Assembly: GCA_963281255.1 (NCBI GenBank)
Contig: OY725489.1
Coordinates: 7,006,523 to 7,070,522, forward strand
Direction of reading: 5' to 3'
DNA: 64,000 nucleotides
Source: Aphrocallistes beatrix
Lineage: Eukaryota; Porifera; Hexactinellida; Sceptrulophora; Aphrocallistidae
Numbering within the stretch: position 1 is the first letter of the stretch; each line of letters begins with the position of its first letter. The translations under genes and the position numbers were made by a program. The notes under the pieces were generated by a model. The model ran no database searches. It worked only from the letters and a program-made list of their open reading frames with translations, and was not told where the DNA came from. This document shows positions 33,748 through 45,232 of the stretch, piece after piece.

Positions 33748-36700
33748 ATGGCAACCCCATATGGTATCACAAGTGAATTCGATAACGATCGAGAGGATTG
33801 GACCTCATATATAGAGCGGCTCCAACAATACTTTGTTGCGAACGAGATCAATGCGGGAGACAAACAGAAAGCAATTCTCCTCACTGTCTGTGGACCACAG
33901 ATTTACCAATTAGTTAAGAATCTCTGTGTCCCTCAGAAACCAACGGATAAATCCTTTGATGAGATTGTCCAGTTAGTAAAAGATCACGTCGAACCAAAGC
34001 CATCGGTGATTGTCCAACGTTTCACCTACCACTCGCGGTCACGCAAGCAAGAGGAGTCAGTCGCGGCTTACGTAAACGTCCTGAAGAAGATATCTGAGCA
34101 TTGTCAATTTGGGGATAGTCTTCAGGATATGCTTCGCGATCGCCTGGTTTGCGGGATTAACGATGTCCGGATACAAAGAAGATTATTGTCGGAGCCAGAA
34201 TTGACATACAAAAGGGCTTTCGACCTTGCTCAGGCAATGGAAACGGCAGAAAGAAATGCGCAAAGCTTACTGGGGCGTGGAGTTGAACCAATCCACATTG
34301 CACAGCCTTTGACGGAGGATCGATCCAGAGACTCAGAAGCGGGGGCAGTTCAATTCATGAAGGATCAGGCAGGCAAGGGGCGAGTGCAGAGGACTCCGGA
34401 GTCTTGGAAACCAAATTGTTTTAGATGTGGAGCAAAGCATGGGGGACAATGCAGATTCAAAGATACTAAATGTCATAATTGTGGGAAGCTCGGACATTTA
34501 GCCAAGGTATGCAGGAGTAAACCCAGGTCGCAAGAACGAAACCTATCTGAATACCGTCCAAAGGAAACTCACCAATTACAAGTCGATGAATTTGACTCGG
34601 AGACTGACACCGTGGCAGAATATACACTATTCAATGTTAAGGATTCCAAAACTCAACCATTTCGAGTAACAGTTCAAGTAAATGGTCAGGATCTCTCCCT
34701 AGAAGTGGATACAGGCGCGACCCTCTCCCTAATCAGCTACGAAACTTACAACCGCTTATGGATCCATGGAAGTCCACCTCCAATCAAACATTCATTGGTT
34801 AAGCTCCGAACTTATACGGGTGAGAAAATTGATGTCATTGGTGAAATCGAAGTGGAAGTATCCCTCAATAACCAAAAGTTTGATCTATCGGTGTTAGTAG
34901 TAAAGGGAAATGGACCAAATCTACTTGGACGGGATTGGTTAAAAAGTATCAAATTGGATTGGACACAACTCAATCGAGTCAGCTCAACGGATGCATTACA
35001 GGAGCTCTTGGGACACTATTCAAACTTGTTCAAGCAAGAATTAGGTTGTGTAACAGAAACCAAAGCGAGAATTAACATTGACCCTACAGCCTCTCCAAGA
35101 TATTGCAAGGCAAGAACAGTACCATATGCGCTTCGGGAAAGGGTGGAAGGCGAGCTTGATCGATTAGTAACCCAAGGTGTTATAGAACCGGTCCGTTATT
35201 CTGAATGGGCAGCTCCAATTGTTCCAATAGTGAAGGGAGACGGGTCAATACGAATTTGCGGAGACTACAAAGTAACGGTCAACCGGTATGCACAAGTCGA
35301 TACTTACCCTTTGCCTCTTATTAACGATTTGTTCAGGACCTTGTCGGGAGGGAAGTTATTTTCAAAACTGGACTTAGCTCATGCATATTTACAGATACCC
35401 TTGGAAGAACATTCCAAGGTCTTAACAACAATCAACACCCAAAAGGGTCTATTCCAATACACACGTCTACCATTCGGAATATCCGCGGCACCTGCCATCT
35501 TCCAGAGGATAATGGAAGGAGTATTACGTAATCTACCTCATGTCTGTGTTTACCTCGACGACATTCTTGTCACAGGGAGGAGCACTGAGGAACATTTAAC
35601 TAACTTGAAAGAAGTGTTTACGCGATTGAACGATGTTGGGTTTCGTCTCAAACGTGGTAAGTGTAAATTCCTTTTGCCCTCAGTAGAATATCTTGGCCAT
35701 GTGATAAATTCAGAAGGACTCAAACCAAGTGAGAAGAAGGTACGCGCTATATTGCACGCCCCGGCGCCAAAGAACACATCTCAACTTCGATCTTTCCTCG
35801 GGCTAGTAAATTACTATGGTAGGTTTATTCAGAGTGTTTCAGCGGTATTAGCTCCTCTATATTTGCTACTAAGAAATCAGACGGAATGGTTTTGGGGAAC
35901 AAATCAGGCCTCTTCTTTCGAGAAAGTAAAAGAATTGCTAGTTTCTTCTCGAGTATTGGTCCACTTTGACCCTGATAAAGAGTTGATCGTTAGTTCGGAT
36001 GCGTCACAGTACCGAATTGGGGCAGTTTTGTCTCATTTAATGGAATATGGAAGCGAGAGGCCAATCTACTATGCATCACGATCATTAGCTGCGGCAGAAA
36101 AAGGATATTCACAACTTGACAAAGAGGCTCTGGCCATTATGTTTGGAGTTAAAAAGTTTCATCACTTTCTATACGGCCGACCTTTTACAATATTCTCTGA
36201 CCACAAGCCCCTTCAACACATATTTGGTTGTGGTCAACCTGTGCCACGGATGGCGTCGGCGAGGTTACAAAGGTGGGCACTGGTATTGGGTGCTTACGAT
36301 TACCGGATTAGTTACAAGAGGGGCAATGAAATGGGACATGCAGACTGTTTAAGCCGTCTTCCCCTATCAGAGGCACCAAAGGATGCCCCATTACCAGGTG
36401 AAACTATTTTGCTAATGGAGAATATTGGATTGTCACCATTAGACTCTCAGAAAATTAAGATATGGACTGCTCGTGATCCAGTATTATCGCACATACTACG
36501 ATTGTTATTACAGGGGGGGACTATTGGACCCGAGGAATGCTATGCTTCGTTCGCACGTAAAAGTGGGGAATTAACAGTACATGATGGCTGTATCCTTTGG
36601 GGTAGTAGGATAGTGGTGCCTCCAAAAGGACGCGAGGTCGTAATGGACATGCTTCACGAAGGACATCCAGGTATCACTAAGATGAAGGGTCTAGCTAGAA

Positions 36701-37710
36701 GTTTTGTCTGGTGGCCTGGTATGGACAAGGAGTTAGAGGATAAAGTTAAAACATGTCAAAAATGCCAACTCTCTAGGCATCTACCGCCAAAGGTACCACT
36801 ACACCCCTGGGAATGGCCCCAGTATCCCTGGGCACGGATACACATTGATTATGCAGGTCCATTTATGGGAAAAATGTTTTTATTAGTTGTAGACGCGCAT
36901 TCGAAATGGATGGAAGTTGCAGTAGTGGCCTCAGCAACCACACAATCGACAATTGAGAAGTTACGGATTATGTTCGCCACTCATGGGCTTCCGGATATCT
37001 TAGTATCGGATAATGGGACTGCATTTACTAGTGCAGAATTCATGAATTTCACCAAACGAAACGGTATTCGGCACATCCGGACTGCGCCCTATCACCCCTC
37101 TTCAAAGGGGCAAGTTGAAAGGGCCGTTCAAACATTTAAAGATGCTATGAAGAAGGCAAATACGGGTTCTATAGAGACGATGGTTTCCAGGTTTCTCTTC
37201 CAGTACAGAATCACGCCACACAGTACGACAGGGATGTCGCCCGCAGAACTCATGATGGGCAGGCAACTCAAGTCACACTTAAGCCTCCTCCTCCCAGATA
37301 TTGCAGACCGAATGGTTACCAAGCAAGAAGCTCAAAAACGTGGATATGACAAGAGCGTTAGGGATAGGAGTTTGAACATTGGGGACAGAGTTCTAGCACG
37401 CGATTTTTCCTCGCATGCCAAATGGTTCGCTGGTATTATACATGAAAATTGCGGTCCTCGGTCCTTCAACGTTAGGTTAGGGGACGGAAGGATGGTCCGG
37501 CGCCACATAGACCATTTGCGTTCTAATAGGGTGGAAGAGGGACCACCGTTGGACTGTCTACAAAGAGAAGGACACCCATATGAATTTGAATTTCCAAATC
37601 CGGATCTACCGGAGGATCAGCAGAACGAGACCCAAGGTGAAGAACCAACTCAACCCTTGCGCCGATCGAACAGATCACGTAAGCCTCCTGACCGATACCA
37701 GCCAGATTAG
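33748..37710 (+). CDS. Ty3/gypsy Gag-Pol polyprotein
   Basis: 1320 codons in one frame. Gag occupies about residues 1-220, with an SRSRKQEE-containing capsid-like region. Two zinc-knuckle-like Cys clusters start near residues 224 (CFRCGAKHGGQC, irregular) and 242 (CHNCGKLGHLAKVC). The aspartic protease has DTGA at 321. Reverse transcriptase carries YLDD at 602, RNase H its first Asp near 751 (DASQYRIGAVL), and integrase an HHCC zinc finger from His 970 followed by the core triad Asp 1034, Asp 1088 and Glu 1124, the last two separated by 35 residues as is usual. The order PR-RT-RH-IN defines Ty3/gypsy. Fusion of gag and pol without frameshift is seen in several lineages. No envelope gene. All catalytic residues present, so the element is probably competent. 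The first ATG at 33748, 31 bp after the LTR, is taken as the start. Confidence 0.97.
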   Translation: MATPYGITSEFDNDREDWTSYIERLQQYFVANEINAGDKQKAILLTVCGPQIYQLVKNLCVPQKPTDKSFDEIVQLVKDHVEPKPSVIVQRFTYHSRSRKQEESVAAYVNVLKKISEHCQFGDSLQDMLRDRLVCGINDVRIQRRLLSEPELTYKRAFDLAQAMETAERNAQSLLGRGVEPIHIAQPLTEDRSRDSEAGAVQFMKDQAGKGRVQRTPESWKPNCFRCGAKHGGQCRFKDTKCHNCGKLGHLAKVCRSKPRSQERNLSEYRPKETHQLQVDEFDSETDTVAEYTLFNVKDSKTQPFRVTVQVNGQDLSLEVDTGATLSLISYETYNRLWIHGSPPPIKHSLVKLRTYTGEKIDVIGEIEVEVSLNNQKFDLSVLVVKGNGPNLLGRDWLKSIKLDWTQLNRVSSTDALQELLGHYSNLFKQELGCVTETKARINIDPTASPRYCKARTVPYALRERVEGELDRLVTQGVIEPVRYSEWAAPIVPIVKGDGSIRICGDYKVTVNRYAQVDTYPLPLINDLFRTLSGGKLFSKLDLAHAYLQIPLEEHSKVLTTINTQKGLFQYTRLPFGISAAPAIFQRIMEGVLRNLPHVCVYLDDILVTGRSTEEHLTNLKEVFTRLNDVGFRLKRGKCKFLLPSVEYLGHVINSEGLKPSEKKVRAILHAPAPKNTSQLRSFLGLVNYYGRFIQSVSAVLAPLYLLLRNQTEWFWGTNQASSFEKVKELLVSSRVLVHFDPDKELIVSSDASQYRIGAVLSHLMEYGSERPIYYASRSLAAAEKGYSQLDKEALAIMFGVKKFHHFLYGRPFTIFSDHKPLQHIFGCGQPVPRMASARLQRWALVLGAYDYRISYKRGNEMGHADCLSRLPLSEAPKDAPLPGETILLMENIGLSPLDSQKIKIWTARDPVLSHILRLLLQGGTIGPEECYASFARKSGELTVHDGCILWGSRIVVPPKGREVVMDMLHEGHPGITKMKGLARSFVWWPGMDKELEDKVKTCQKCQLSRHLPPKVPLHPWEWPQYPWARIHIDYAGPFMGKMFLLVVDAHSKWMEVAVVASATTQSTIEKLRIMFATHGLPDILVSDNGTAFTSAEFMNFTKRNGIRHIRTAPYHPSSKGQVERAVQTFKDAMKKANTGSIETMVSRFLFQYRITPHSTTGMSPAELMMGRQLKSHLSLLLPDIADRMVTKQEAQKRGYDKSVRDRSLNIGDRVLARDFSSHAKWFAGIIHENCGPRSFNVRLGDGRMVRRHIDHLRSNRVEEGPPLDCLQREGHPYEFEFPNPDLPEDQQNETQGEEPTQPLRRSNRSRKPPDRYQPD

Positions 37711-37736
37711 GGTATTGGATACTTAGAGGGGAGGAG

Positions 37737-37898
37737 TGTAGTAGCTAGCGCTTAGGATTCTAGAATCTTCTATTATTTGTTTATCTAATGTTGCCTAGAT
37801 ACCTTATTACTTTTGTTTAGTTTAAATACTCTAGAGTATTAGGCATTGTTGTTAAGTTATTCAATTGACTATTCATTGTTCTTGGCAAAGATACTACA
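37737..37898 (+). repeat. 3' LTR
   Basis: Preceded by a polypurine tract AGAGGGGAGGAG (37725-37736). Nearly identical to the 5' LTR. Confidence 0.95.
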
Positions 37899-38509
37899 AA
37901 GAAGTAGTATATTTGCTATCAAATGGAATTACATTTGAACGTGTAGCTATTGTAGTTTTCAAGATATAACCTCAACTGACCAAAACACGTTTCCATAGCA
38001 ACACTGGAATGTAGCAATATTCCATGAAAAAATACTTTTCGTATTAACACATTCACATCTCAGCTATATGCAGAAAATTTTATAATAAAACACTTAGAAG
38101 TGCCTCTAAACGGCATCTGAAAATCACCAAATTTGCTACAAATATACCCTATTGCGCAACCATATGGTGACTAATCTAAATTTTAACAACGGATATGGGT
38201 ACTTTGACAGCATATTTATATATGCTGGTAATACATTCCTAAGCTCTATTGTGCTTTGTTAATGATTTAAGGCAGCTCATGTATTAGTTCAACCATCTTC
38301 TACCGCATCCCTAGCCCCAAATCCGCAAGTTACTGTGAGGCCTTATATACAGTAGGCTATGGATTAAATAAATGTACTATTTATATTGACCCATAATATA
38401 TTATGCTCCCATCAAATTTAGGTTAACTCAACAATTTTGGCTGAGCCAAAGTTTGGTTTAGCCAAGAATCTCTAAAATCTTGGTCAATTTACACTTTGGT
38501 CCATAGCAT

Positions 38510-38857
38510 ATATATTTTTTACAAGTTTTATGATTTTTCGAGTGATATCGATTATAACAATAAGACACACATGTTTAGAGATGTAATTTCCTTTATAATT
38601 TCTCACCGTGAGCCCAGGTACCCAAGGGCAGAGGCGTAGCTTACACCTATGTCGCCCGGGGCGGATGTATTTCATGCTGCCCCTCAACACATATTTCTGG
38701 AAAAATTCTGAGTTTACCAATATATATTTTATGAAACACAAGGTCAAGTGCCGCCCCCTATCAAGCGCCTTCCGGGGCGGTTCGCCCCCCTCGCCCCCCC
38801 TAGCTACGCCACTGCCCAAGGGTACCTCCGGCGGCGCATGCAAGCCATGCGCGCTTG
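38510..38857 (+). mobile_element. Helitron-like subfamily 1, 3' part, split by a hAT MITE
   Basis: TTTTCGAGTGATATCGATTATAAC, abbreviated, leads into the tail and ends GCGCGCTTG at 38857 before T. The tail hairpin text AGGTACCCAAGGGTACCT is interrupted by 38629-38814. Confidence 0.65.
38629..38814. mobile_element. hAT MITE with 8-bp duplication CCCAAGGG
   Basis: Ends CAGAGGCGTAGCT and AGCTACGCCACTG. CCCAAGGG at 38621-38628 and 38815-38822. It landed in the first tail hairpin of the Helitron-like copy. 186 bp. Confidence 0.93.
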
Positions 38858-38861
38858 TAAA

Positions 38862-38884
38862 AATTAATAATAATAATAATAATA

Positions 38885-38926
<42 letters not shown>
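38862..38926. repeat. (AAT)n microsatellite
   Basis: About 20 trinucleotide units between a Helitron 3' end and foldback element 2. Confidence 0.95.
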
Positions 38927-39992
38927 CATAGCCTACTCTAATAATGCCTCACAGTAGACTGAAAATCATGGACTAGGGATGAAGTAATAGCCGAATGGAT
39001 TAATACACGATTAGCCTGAAATCGTTAACCATGCAGAATAGGCATTAAGAATGTATTACCAGCATATATAAACATGATATCAAAGTACATATATCCGTTG
39101 GAAAAATTTCGATTAGTCATCATATCATTGCGCAACAGGTCATTCTAAGGACAATTTTAGCGATTTTATAAGCTGTTTTAACCCTATTTCTAAATGGTAT
39201 TAAGGTGTGATTTTTGTGTAGAACCAAGATTAGTACGAGTTGATTTGAAAAATTTAGAATTTTTCAATGGAATCTTGTTACATTCCTGCGTTGCTATGGT
39301 AAAGCATTTTGGTCAGTTTGGGCAATTTCGTGCAAACTGTAGTAGCTAGATCTTCAAATTCGATCGTGTTTGATAGGCAATGGCCTACTTCCTATTAGGT
39401 GATAATACAACTTGAACTTCTAAATTCAACGAGTTTTGAGTTATGGGTTGTTTTAAGAATGTGACCAAAACACTAAATTGTCTCATAACTCTATAGTCTG
39501 TGAATTTAGAAGTTTAAATTGTATTATTAACTAATAGGAAGTAGCCAATTGCCTATCAAATAAAATCAAATTTGAAGACCTAGTTCTTACAGTTTGCAGG
39601 ATATGGCCCAAACTGACCAAAATGCTTTACCATAGCAACGCAGGAATGTAGCAACATTCCATTGAAAAATTCCAAATTTTTCAAATCAACTCGTACTAAT
39701 CTTGGTTCTACACAAAAATCACACCTTAATATCATTTAGAAATAGGGTTAAAACAGCTTATAAAATTGCCAAAATCGTGCTTAAAATGACCTGTTGCGCA
39801 ATGATATGATGACGAATCGAAATTTTGACAACGGATATATGTTATTTGATGCCATGTTTATATATGCTGGTAATACATTCTTAATGCCTATCCTACATGG
39901 TTGACGACTTTAGGCTAATCGTGTATTAATCCATTCGGCTATTACCGCATCCTTGGTTATTTTACTGTGAGGCATTATTAGAGTAGGCTATG
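38927..39992. mobile_element. foldback element 2
   Basis: CATAGCCTACTCTAATAATG at the left mirrors CATTATTAGAGTAGGCTATG at the right. Arms of roughly 0.5 kb meet near 39460. It shares ends (CATAGCCTACT) and internal ATGTATTACCAGCATATATA with foldback element 1, so both belong to one family. No coding; no clear target duplication because the left flank is a microsatellite. Confidence 0.85.
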
Positions 39993-40110
39993 GTTATTGC
40001 TTTGAAATCAAATAATTTGATATGAGTTGACTTATTCCCATCCATACGCGAGAGAAAATTTGCAGTACCATTCTCAAAGTCTTTAACAAGTGATATTTCG
40101 CAGTTAAATC

Positions 40111-40545
40111 CTATTTCCGGAATCCAACAAGCGAACTTGACATATGATCGTGTTGCTTGCGTACCCAGATAAAGGATTGTGATGGTAAAAATACTTTACA
40201 GGTTTTTAGATAGTTGGTGAACAGTACTGCAGCTATTAAGGTCAAATATTCGACCTCACCAACTGGGTAACGTCGCTGATTTGAACTGCGAGCAGATGAG
40301 AAATATGTTAACGGTTTGAGATGACCCTTTGAATTCTTTTGAGATAAGACCGTCCCGACATCAATTTTCGACCCATCTATTTGCAGGTGGAAAGTTTCTC
40401 CCAATTTGGATAGGACAGGAGTAATGGACTGCCTGATAGAAATCAGAAGCAACCCAGACCCAGCTGATATCTTTGCGTGTGATGCGATAGAGGGGATCCA
40501 CCACCTGTGCAAACTTGGGATGTAATCTCTGTAGAAATTCACAAG
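40111..40545 (-). pseudogene. Ty3/gypsy RT-RNase H fragment
   Basis: NFYRDYIPS is the thumb/connection motif, and later FHLQIDGSKIDVGTVLSQ, LKPLTYFSSA and RRYPVGEVEYLTLIAAV are RNase H motifs of gypsy elements. Asp of the RNase H site is present, but the central part is garbled and both ends are lost. An old fragment unrelated to the intact copy at 33748. Confidence 0.75.
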
Positions 40546-40885
40546 TCCTAGAAACCTAGGTCGACATGATCCTGTATCAATTCTATCTTTCGCGATGGTA
40601 GCAACCTGCGGATACTTCAGGTTATCAGCAAAACTATCTGAAAATTCTCTACAGAGTTACACTAATTGTTTTTTCCTTGGCTGCGAAGGTTTGGGTTGAT
40701 CTTAACTGGTTTACCTGCTCCAGGACAACGTATATTTTTCACATCTGAATTATCTAAGCCTGTAACAGAGCAACATGTCAATATGTCGCCACCTTCAATA
40801 TCTGCCTCGCTTGTTTTCCAAACAGGTTCCATACGAACTCGTTTTGTAACTCAGTCAAACTCTAGATCCAAATCCTTACCTAGTA

Positions 40886-41194
40886 CAGTACACCCTCGCT
40901 AATCCGAACAGCTCTGTGCCAATGATCTAAAAAATCGTTCGGATTAGTGAATTTGTTCCGATTAGTGAAATAACACTAATTCAATGGGGTATTAACTATA
41001 AAAAAATTGAATTGTTAGAATATTAGGATAATATTTTGTTATAATTACTTCTTTAATGAGGTTTCTCAATCTTATTGAAGTGTATAATATTATAAACGTT
41101 GATATAAAGCATAGAGGCGAAAAATATTATATTTCGGGTGTTCGGATTAGCGAGGGTTCGGACTAGCGAGGTTCGGATTAGCGAGGGTGTACTG
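40886..41194. mobile_element. pogo-like MITE with TA duplication
   Basis: CAGTACACCCTCGCTAATCC and GGATTAGCGAGGGTGTACTG are exact terminal inverted repeats, TA on each side (40884-40885, 41195-41196). The subterminal GGTTCGGATTAGCGAGG motif is repeated three times at the right end. Confidence 0.95.
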
Positions 41195-43190
41195 TATATG
41201 AATAGGATATGCATCATGTAGGACCCCAAAATAGTGTTACAATCGTTGGTTATCTCCTAAATCTACAGAGATTGAGATATTTCCAACTCGTTTATTGGTT
41301 TATTTTCAAGGTTGGCGATGGATTTTGGATTTCAAACCCAGTTCACGCACATCCAGAATGCTAGTCAAGTAACATTGTCATTGCATCTCATTAAGTTTTG
41401 CGGTTAGTGCCACAGACATTTCTGAGTTGTAGGGACTGTTTAAAATTTGAAGGATGTCCGTCTTTTTCTTATTGTACTTATTTGGGCAGTTTATGGTCGT
41501 ATTGCAGCAGTAATTGTCTATTGTCAAACTAAGAGTCTCTATTTACCCTTAAGCTATTATGCCATCAACGGCTTAACTATCTTCTACTACCTTCTAATCG
41601 TGGTTATGTCTCAAAGTGTGTTGGTGGCAATGGTAGTAATGAATGGTAAAAAACTCTAAACCCTTGATTGTGCCTGGTACGTATTTGACTCTTATTTACT
41701 TGTTATTGTAGTAAGTAGTTAGTACTTGTAATGGGACTTGTAATTTAAAGGATTTCTAAACTTGTTGACACTGTAAGTAATTGTATGTAGGCGTATCTAG
41801 AATACTGTCTTATCTAAAATGAAAGAGACTGCATTTTACAATGCATCTCTATAAATTAGTACACAATCTACGCTGTATAAAGTCATCTCTGTTTAGTCTA
41901 AGACCGTGTCAGCAGTTCAAGGTTGTAGGAGGTAATCAAGACAACTCTATTAGCAATGCAAGTACCCATTTGTATTTCTATAAAGAGAAATACGTACTTA
42001 AAACAAACTATTCCAAGAAATTATAGGTGTATATGATGAAAAGAATGTAAACGTTGGTAATGGTGAACACTTAAGGTGCTGTCGTAGGATCCACAGTGGA
42101 TACCTCTTACTTCCTGTAGATTTCATAATTAGCACTCCAACAACTGCAAGCAATGTTAGAATAAGTTTTAAGTTATACAAAGAGTATCTCTAGATGTCCA
42201 GGATGACCATGCGGTCTACTAGATAATAAAATAAGATAAGTATATTATAATAATTGGAATAACATCGCTTATCAGCCATTTTAAGTTGGATAAGTTTAAC
42301 ATACACCTGAAGAGTGAAAGACAGAAATTAAACTCCTGACAACACGACATACTTCACTAGGCACTATTAAATTCACAAAAGTACAGCTTTGGAGCGTTCA
42401 TTAAAGATAGAAGAGATTTATGAAAACTATATTTTTGGTAAAACGTGGAGCATTGTGAATTTAATAGTTTAAGTCTGAGATCTTTTTACGTAGCGTGTCT
42501 ATATAGTCATAATGGACTATCTCCTCGTGAAGCAAAAATACTTACTTATTTACAAACTCAGTTGTGTTAGATATGTAGCAGCCAAGTAGTATGCTATGAT
42601 TTATTTGTTAAAGTTAGGTACTTTCATTCTAATAGCTAGTAATACAGCAATATATGATTGCATTGAGTGTAATAGTATCAAAGCATTGAGTCTGAATATA
42701 GTATAAACAAACTGTTTGAATGTATGAGACACACTTGATAGTTCTACTCGTACTAGCAACTGCTCAGAGTAGATCAGTCAAATTAGATCTCTGCATAGGT
42801 AAATAATGATGTGAGAAATTAATCGATTAAATAAAATAATCATTTTCACATCCAATATAGGATATAAGCATGGGATCTTGCTATAAATAGAAAAACCCTA
42901 GGGGAACTATTAGAGAAACAAAATTTATATTGTAACTATCTGTCATTGTCACATATAATCAAATTCTTGGTCACAAAAAGGAGTTTCCACTGCATTTGAA
43001 AGCAAAATATTATGATTAAAACATTCTTTCAAAACAGAATTCTTCATATAACTAGTATAGTACAGTACATCTTCGATCATTTAAGCATTTGAAACAATGA
43101 TTGAAATTATTCAGATCAAAATTCAACACCAAATAGAGGATATAGAACTTAAATATCTAAACAAAAACAAACAAATATTTACACAAAGCA
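41195..43190. other. intergenic DNA, nothing recognised
   Basis: Short open frames at 41447-41659 and 41841-42026 have no recognisable family, splice context or codon bias. No element ends. Confidence 0.4.
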
Positions 43191-43194
43191 ACAC

Positions 43195-44121
43195 TTATAG
43201 AAAAGAAAATATATTAAGACAGCAGTAGTTGCCTCGATAAAAAACCACCAATTTTCGATTGGGAGTTAAAGCTAATCCATGAGAGTGAGCATATCCTCGT
43301 ATTCGGGGCCAATCGTGTTCAGGTGCTCCATCGTGTTCTAATGTTTGGAGGTGAATTCCATCATTTGAGAATATCTGTACATTGGTATCTTTTTCGCTGA
43401 TTATGAAATTTTTAAAAATAGGGTGGATACAAAAATATAAAGGCCAGTCTACTTGCATGCCAACACCACGTGTGATTAGAGACCGTGTCTTGTGCCCACC
43501 ATGAGTAAATACGTGCATGCAAGGAGAATCTTCTGAACTCAATACGTACATTTCATTTGTACTTAATTTTACATCACAAGGTCTGTGCATGGATGGATGC
43601 GTTACTTCTTTAATCGGGTGTAGGGAGCCATCTAGGACTTGAATTCTGTCGTTGTCTCTATCAGCTATGTAGACGTCTCCGTCAGAAGAGATGGACAGTT
43701 GGCGGGGTTTATCAAACTTCCCGACACCAGACCCTTTGCTTCCTTGCCTAGTTACCAGACGGAGGTGTCCCTCTATCTTCAAATGAAATACAGCATTTAA
43801 TACCCAGTCAGTAACATACACATTATTCTCGTGTATGGCGATGCCCCATAATGAAAACATGTGTTCGTCATGGTAGTTGTCTAGGTACTCGCCTGAATCG
43901 GAAAAAATAGATATTCTTGCGAAATTACCGGAACAACTTCCCTCTACGATATATATGTTGTTAGTTGCTGGGTCTACAGCGATGCTATTAGGCTCATATA
44001 GTTCACCAATTGCCCTACCTGACTTCTTCACACATACGATCACGTGTTCGACAACTTGGTCCATTGGGATATCCACTTTACTCATAGTCTGTGTGTCAGC
44101 AGAAGGAAACACCACTGCCAT
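43195..44121 (-). CDS. NHL-repeat protein, type A
   Basis: 308 codons from the Met at 44121 (MAVVFPSADTQTMSK). An upstream in-frame extension to 44316 is open but lacks conservation with paralogs, so the shorter start is chosen. NHL-type beta-propeller repeats are visible at about residues 45-90 (EPNSIAVDPATNNIYIVEG), 100-140 (LWGIAIHENNVYVTDW), 155-195 (KPRQLSISSDGDVYIADRDN), 205-240 (RPCDVKLSTNEMYVLSSED) and 250-300. There is no RING, B-box or transmembrane segment. NHL propellers usually bind proteins or RNA; the partner here is unknown. Broken paralogs of this type lie at 56678, 57190 and 59130. It points away from the type-B cluster. Intronless in the portion seen. Confidence 0.85.
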   Translation of the reverse strand: MAVVFPSADTQTMSKVDIPMDQVVEHVIVCVKKSGRAIGELYEPNSIAVDPATNNIYIVEGSCSGNFARISIFSDSGEYLDNYHDEHMFSLWGIAIHENNVYVTDWVLNAVFHLKIEGHLRLVTRQGSKGSGVGKFDKPRQLSISSDGDVYIADRDNDRIQVLDGSLHPIKEVTHPSMHRPCDVKLSTNEMYVLSSEDSPCMHVFTHGGHKTRSLITRGVGMQVDWPLYFCIHPIFKNFIISEKDTNVQIFSNDGIHLQTLEHDGAPEHDWPRIRGYAHSHGLALTPNRKLVVFYRGNYCCLNIFSFL

Positions 44122-45230
44122 TTTATTTAATTTTAGTGATTTTATTTCCACAAAATATTGTGAATGAATAGGAAGAAGTCTTGTAGCTGTATTTATACAC
44201 AAATTAAGATAATACAGTATCTTATTATGCATGACTCTTATGTCTAGTTCCACTTTCTTAACCATAGCATAACATGAAGTTGTCTCAAAAACTGAAACAA
44301 TATACTGCCTGACCAAACGCAGTCTAACACCTAATTGCTTTGCATCATAAATTATACTAAATGAGTCTATCCATGGAGGCCAATCCTTTCAAACCACGAC
44401 AGCTACTGAAAATCTCATCAATTTCAAAACCGATGTACTCGAATTATTCGGTTTAGAATAAGGTTCCCATATATTAATCATTTCAAAATCGTAATTCCTG
44501 GCAACTTTGTCACCTTGGTCCGGACATGTGCATATTTACTCTACATTCTTCTATCTCCATTTTTTTTAGGCTTTAAAATTTGCGAACATTGGCACCAAGA
44601 GTCCTAGAGTGGGCCGTGACCTACGTTATATAAGGTCTATTCACCAACTAAATTTTTCTGAACCATGGATAAAAGGAAGTCTATTGTTTCAATTGATGTA
44701 TATGTAGCTAATTGACATAGTCTCACTATTTTCAAGCTTATTAAGATAGAAGTACTTTACACAGTGTAATTGGAATACAGAGAGTACTATGTAAAATTAA
44801 ATATAAATTATAAAGAAGTGAAACTAGTACTAATAGTACTTGGAAAGAACTATGAAATTCTTTCAAGTGGTTTTAAACTTCTTCAATTTTCGAATATTCT
44901 CAACCTCGACTTTATGTAGGGCATTCAAGTTCTTGACTTTGTTTGAGAGAAAACAATTGGCACCAGTAGTGAGTAACTTGTTTAATATAGCCCAACAAAT
45001 CGTATTACAATTGGGCACTTATTCCTCTAGTATTCACCTTCTTCATCTTCAAGTACTCTCAATGTTAGGTTAACTATTATTTGTCTAAATGGTCCTTCAA
45101 TAAGTTCTTGGAAAAGTTGAGGCTGTTGTTCGATTGAGGTAAACATTTTCCACAAGCAAACTATGTATGACATGAATTACAATACCAGATGGCCAATTCT
45201 GCGGCTGCTATTGAGTGTTGATCAGCTTTA
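44122..45230. other. intergenic DNA upstream of NHL type A
   Basis: Should include the minus-strand promoter of 43195-44121. The frame 44840-45073 has no recognised family. Confidence 0.35.
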
Positions 45231-45232
45231 TA

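Larger units (their letters stand above)
33556..37898 (+). mobile_element. intact Ty3/gypsy LTR retrotransposon
   Basis: Two 162-bp LTRs (33556-33717, 37737-37898), a single uninterrupted gag-pol frame, and a 5-bp duplication AAGAA (33551-33555, 37899-37903). The LTRs differ by one base that I can see (GAGTAGTAGG versus GAGTATTAGG), so insertion is recent. It sits in the right arm of foldback element 1. Confidence 0.97.
32939..38361. mobile_element. foldback element 1 with nested LTR retrotransposon
   Basis: Left arm from CATAGCCTACTGTATATAAG (32939) to about 33463, right arm from about 33499 to CTTATATACAGTAGGCTATG (38361), arms roughly 0.5 kb each around a short spacer. Without the insertion 33556-37898 the element would be about 1.08 kb. 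GATTAAA borders both outer ends, a likely 7-bp duplication. No coding in the arms. Confidence 0.85.

Noticed and set aside
35550..37322. Short antisense and alternative-frame ORFs within gag-pol
   Set aside because: Shadows of the 1320-codon frame, which has all expected motifs.
41447..42026. Possible small membrane protein and neighbouring frame
   Set aside because: Hydrophobic composition is expected from T-rich DNA; no splice context, no recognisable motif.
43195..44316. Start of the NHL type A gene at 44316
   Set aside because: The extra 65 residues have no NHL or leader similarity and are AT-rich; the Met at 44121 fits the family length.
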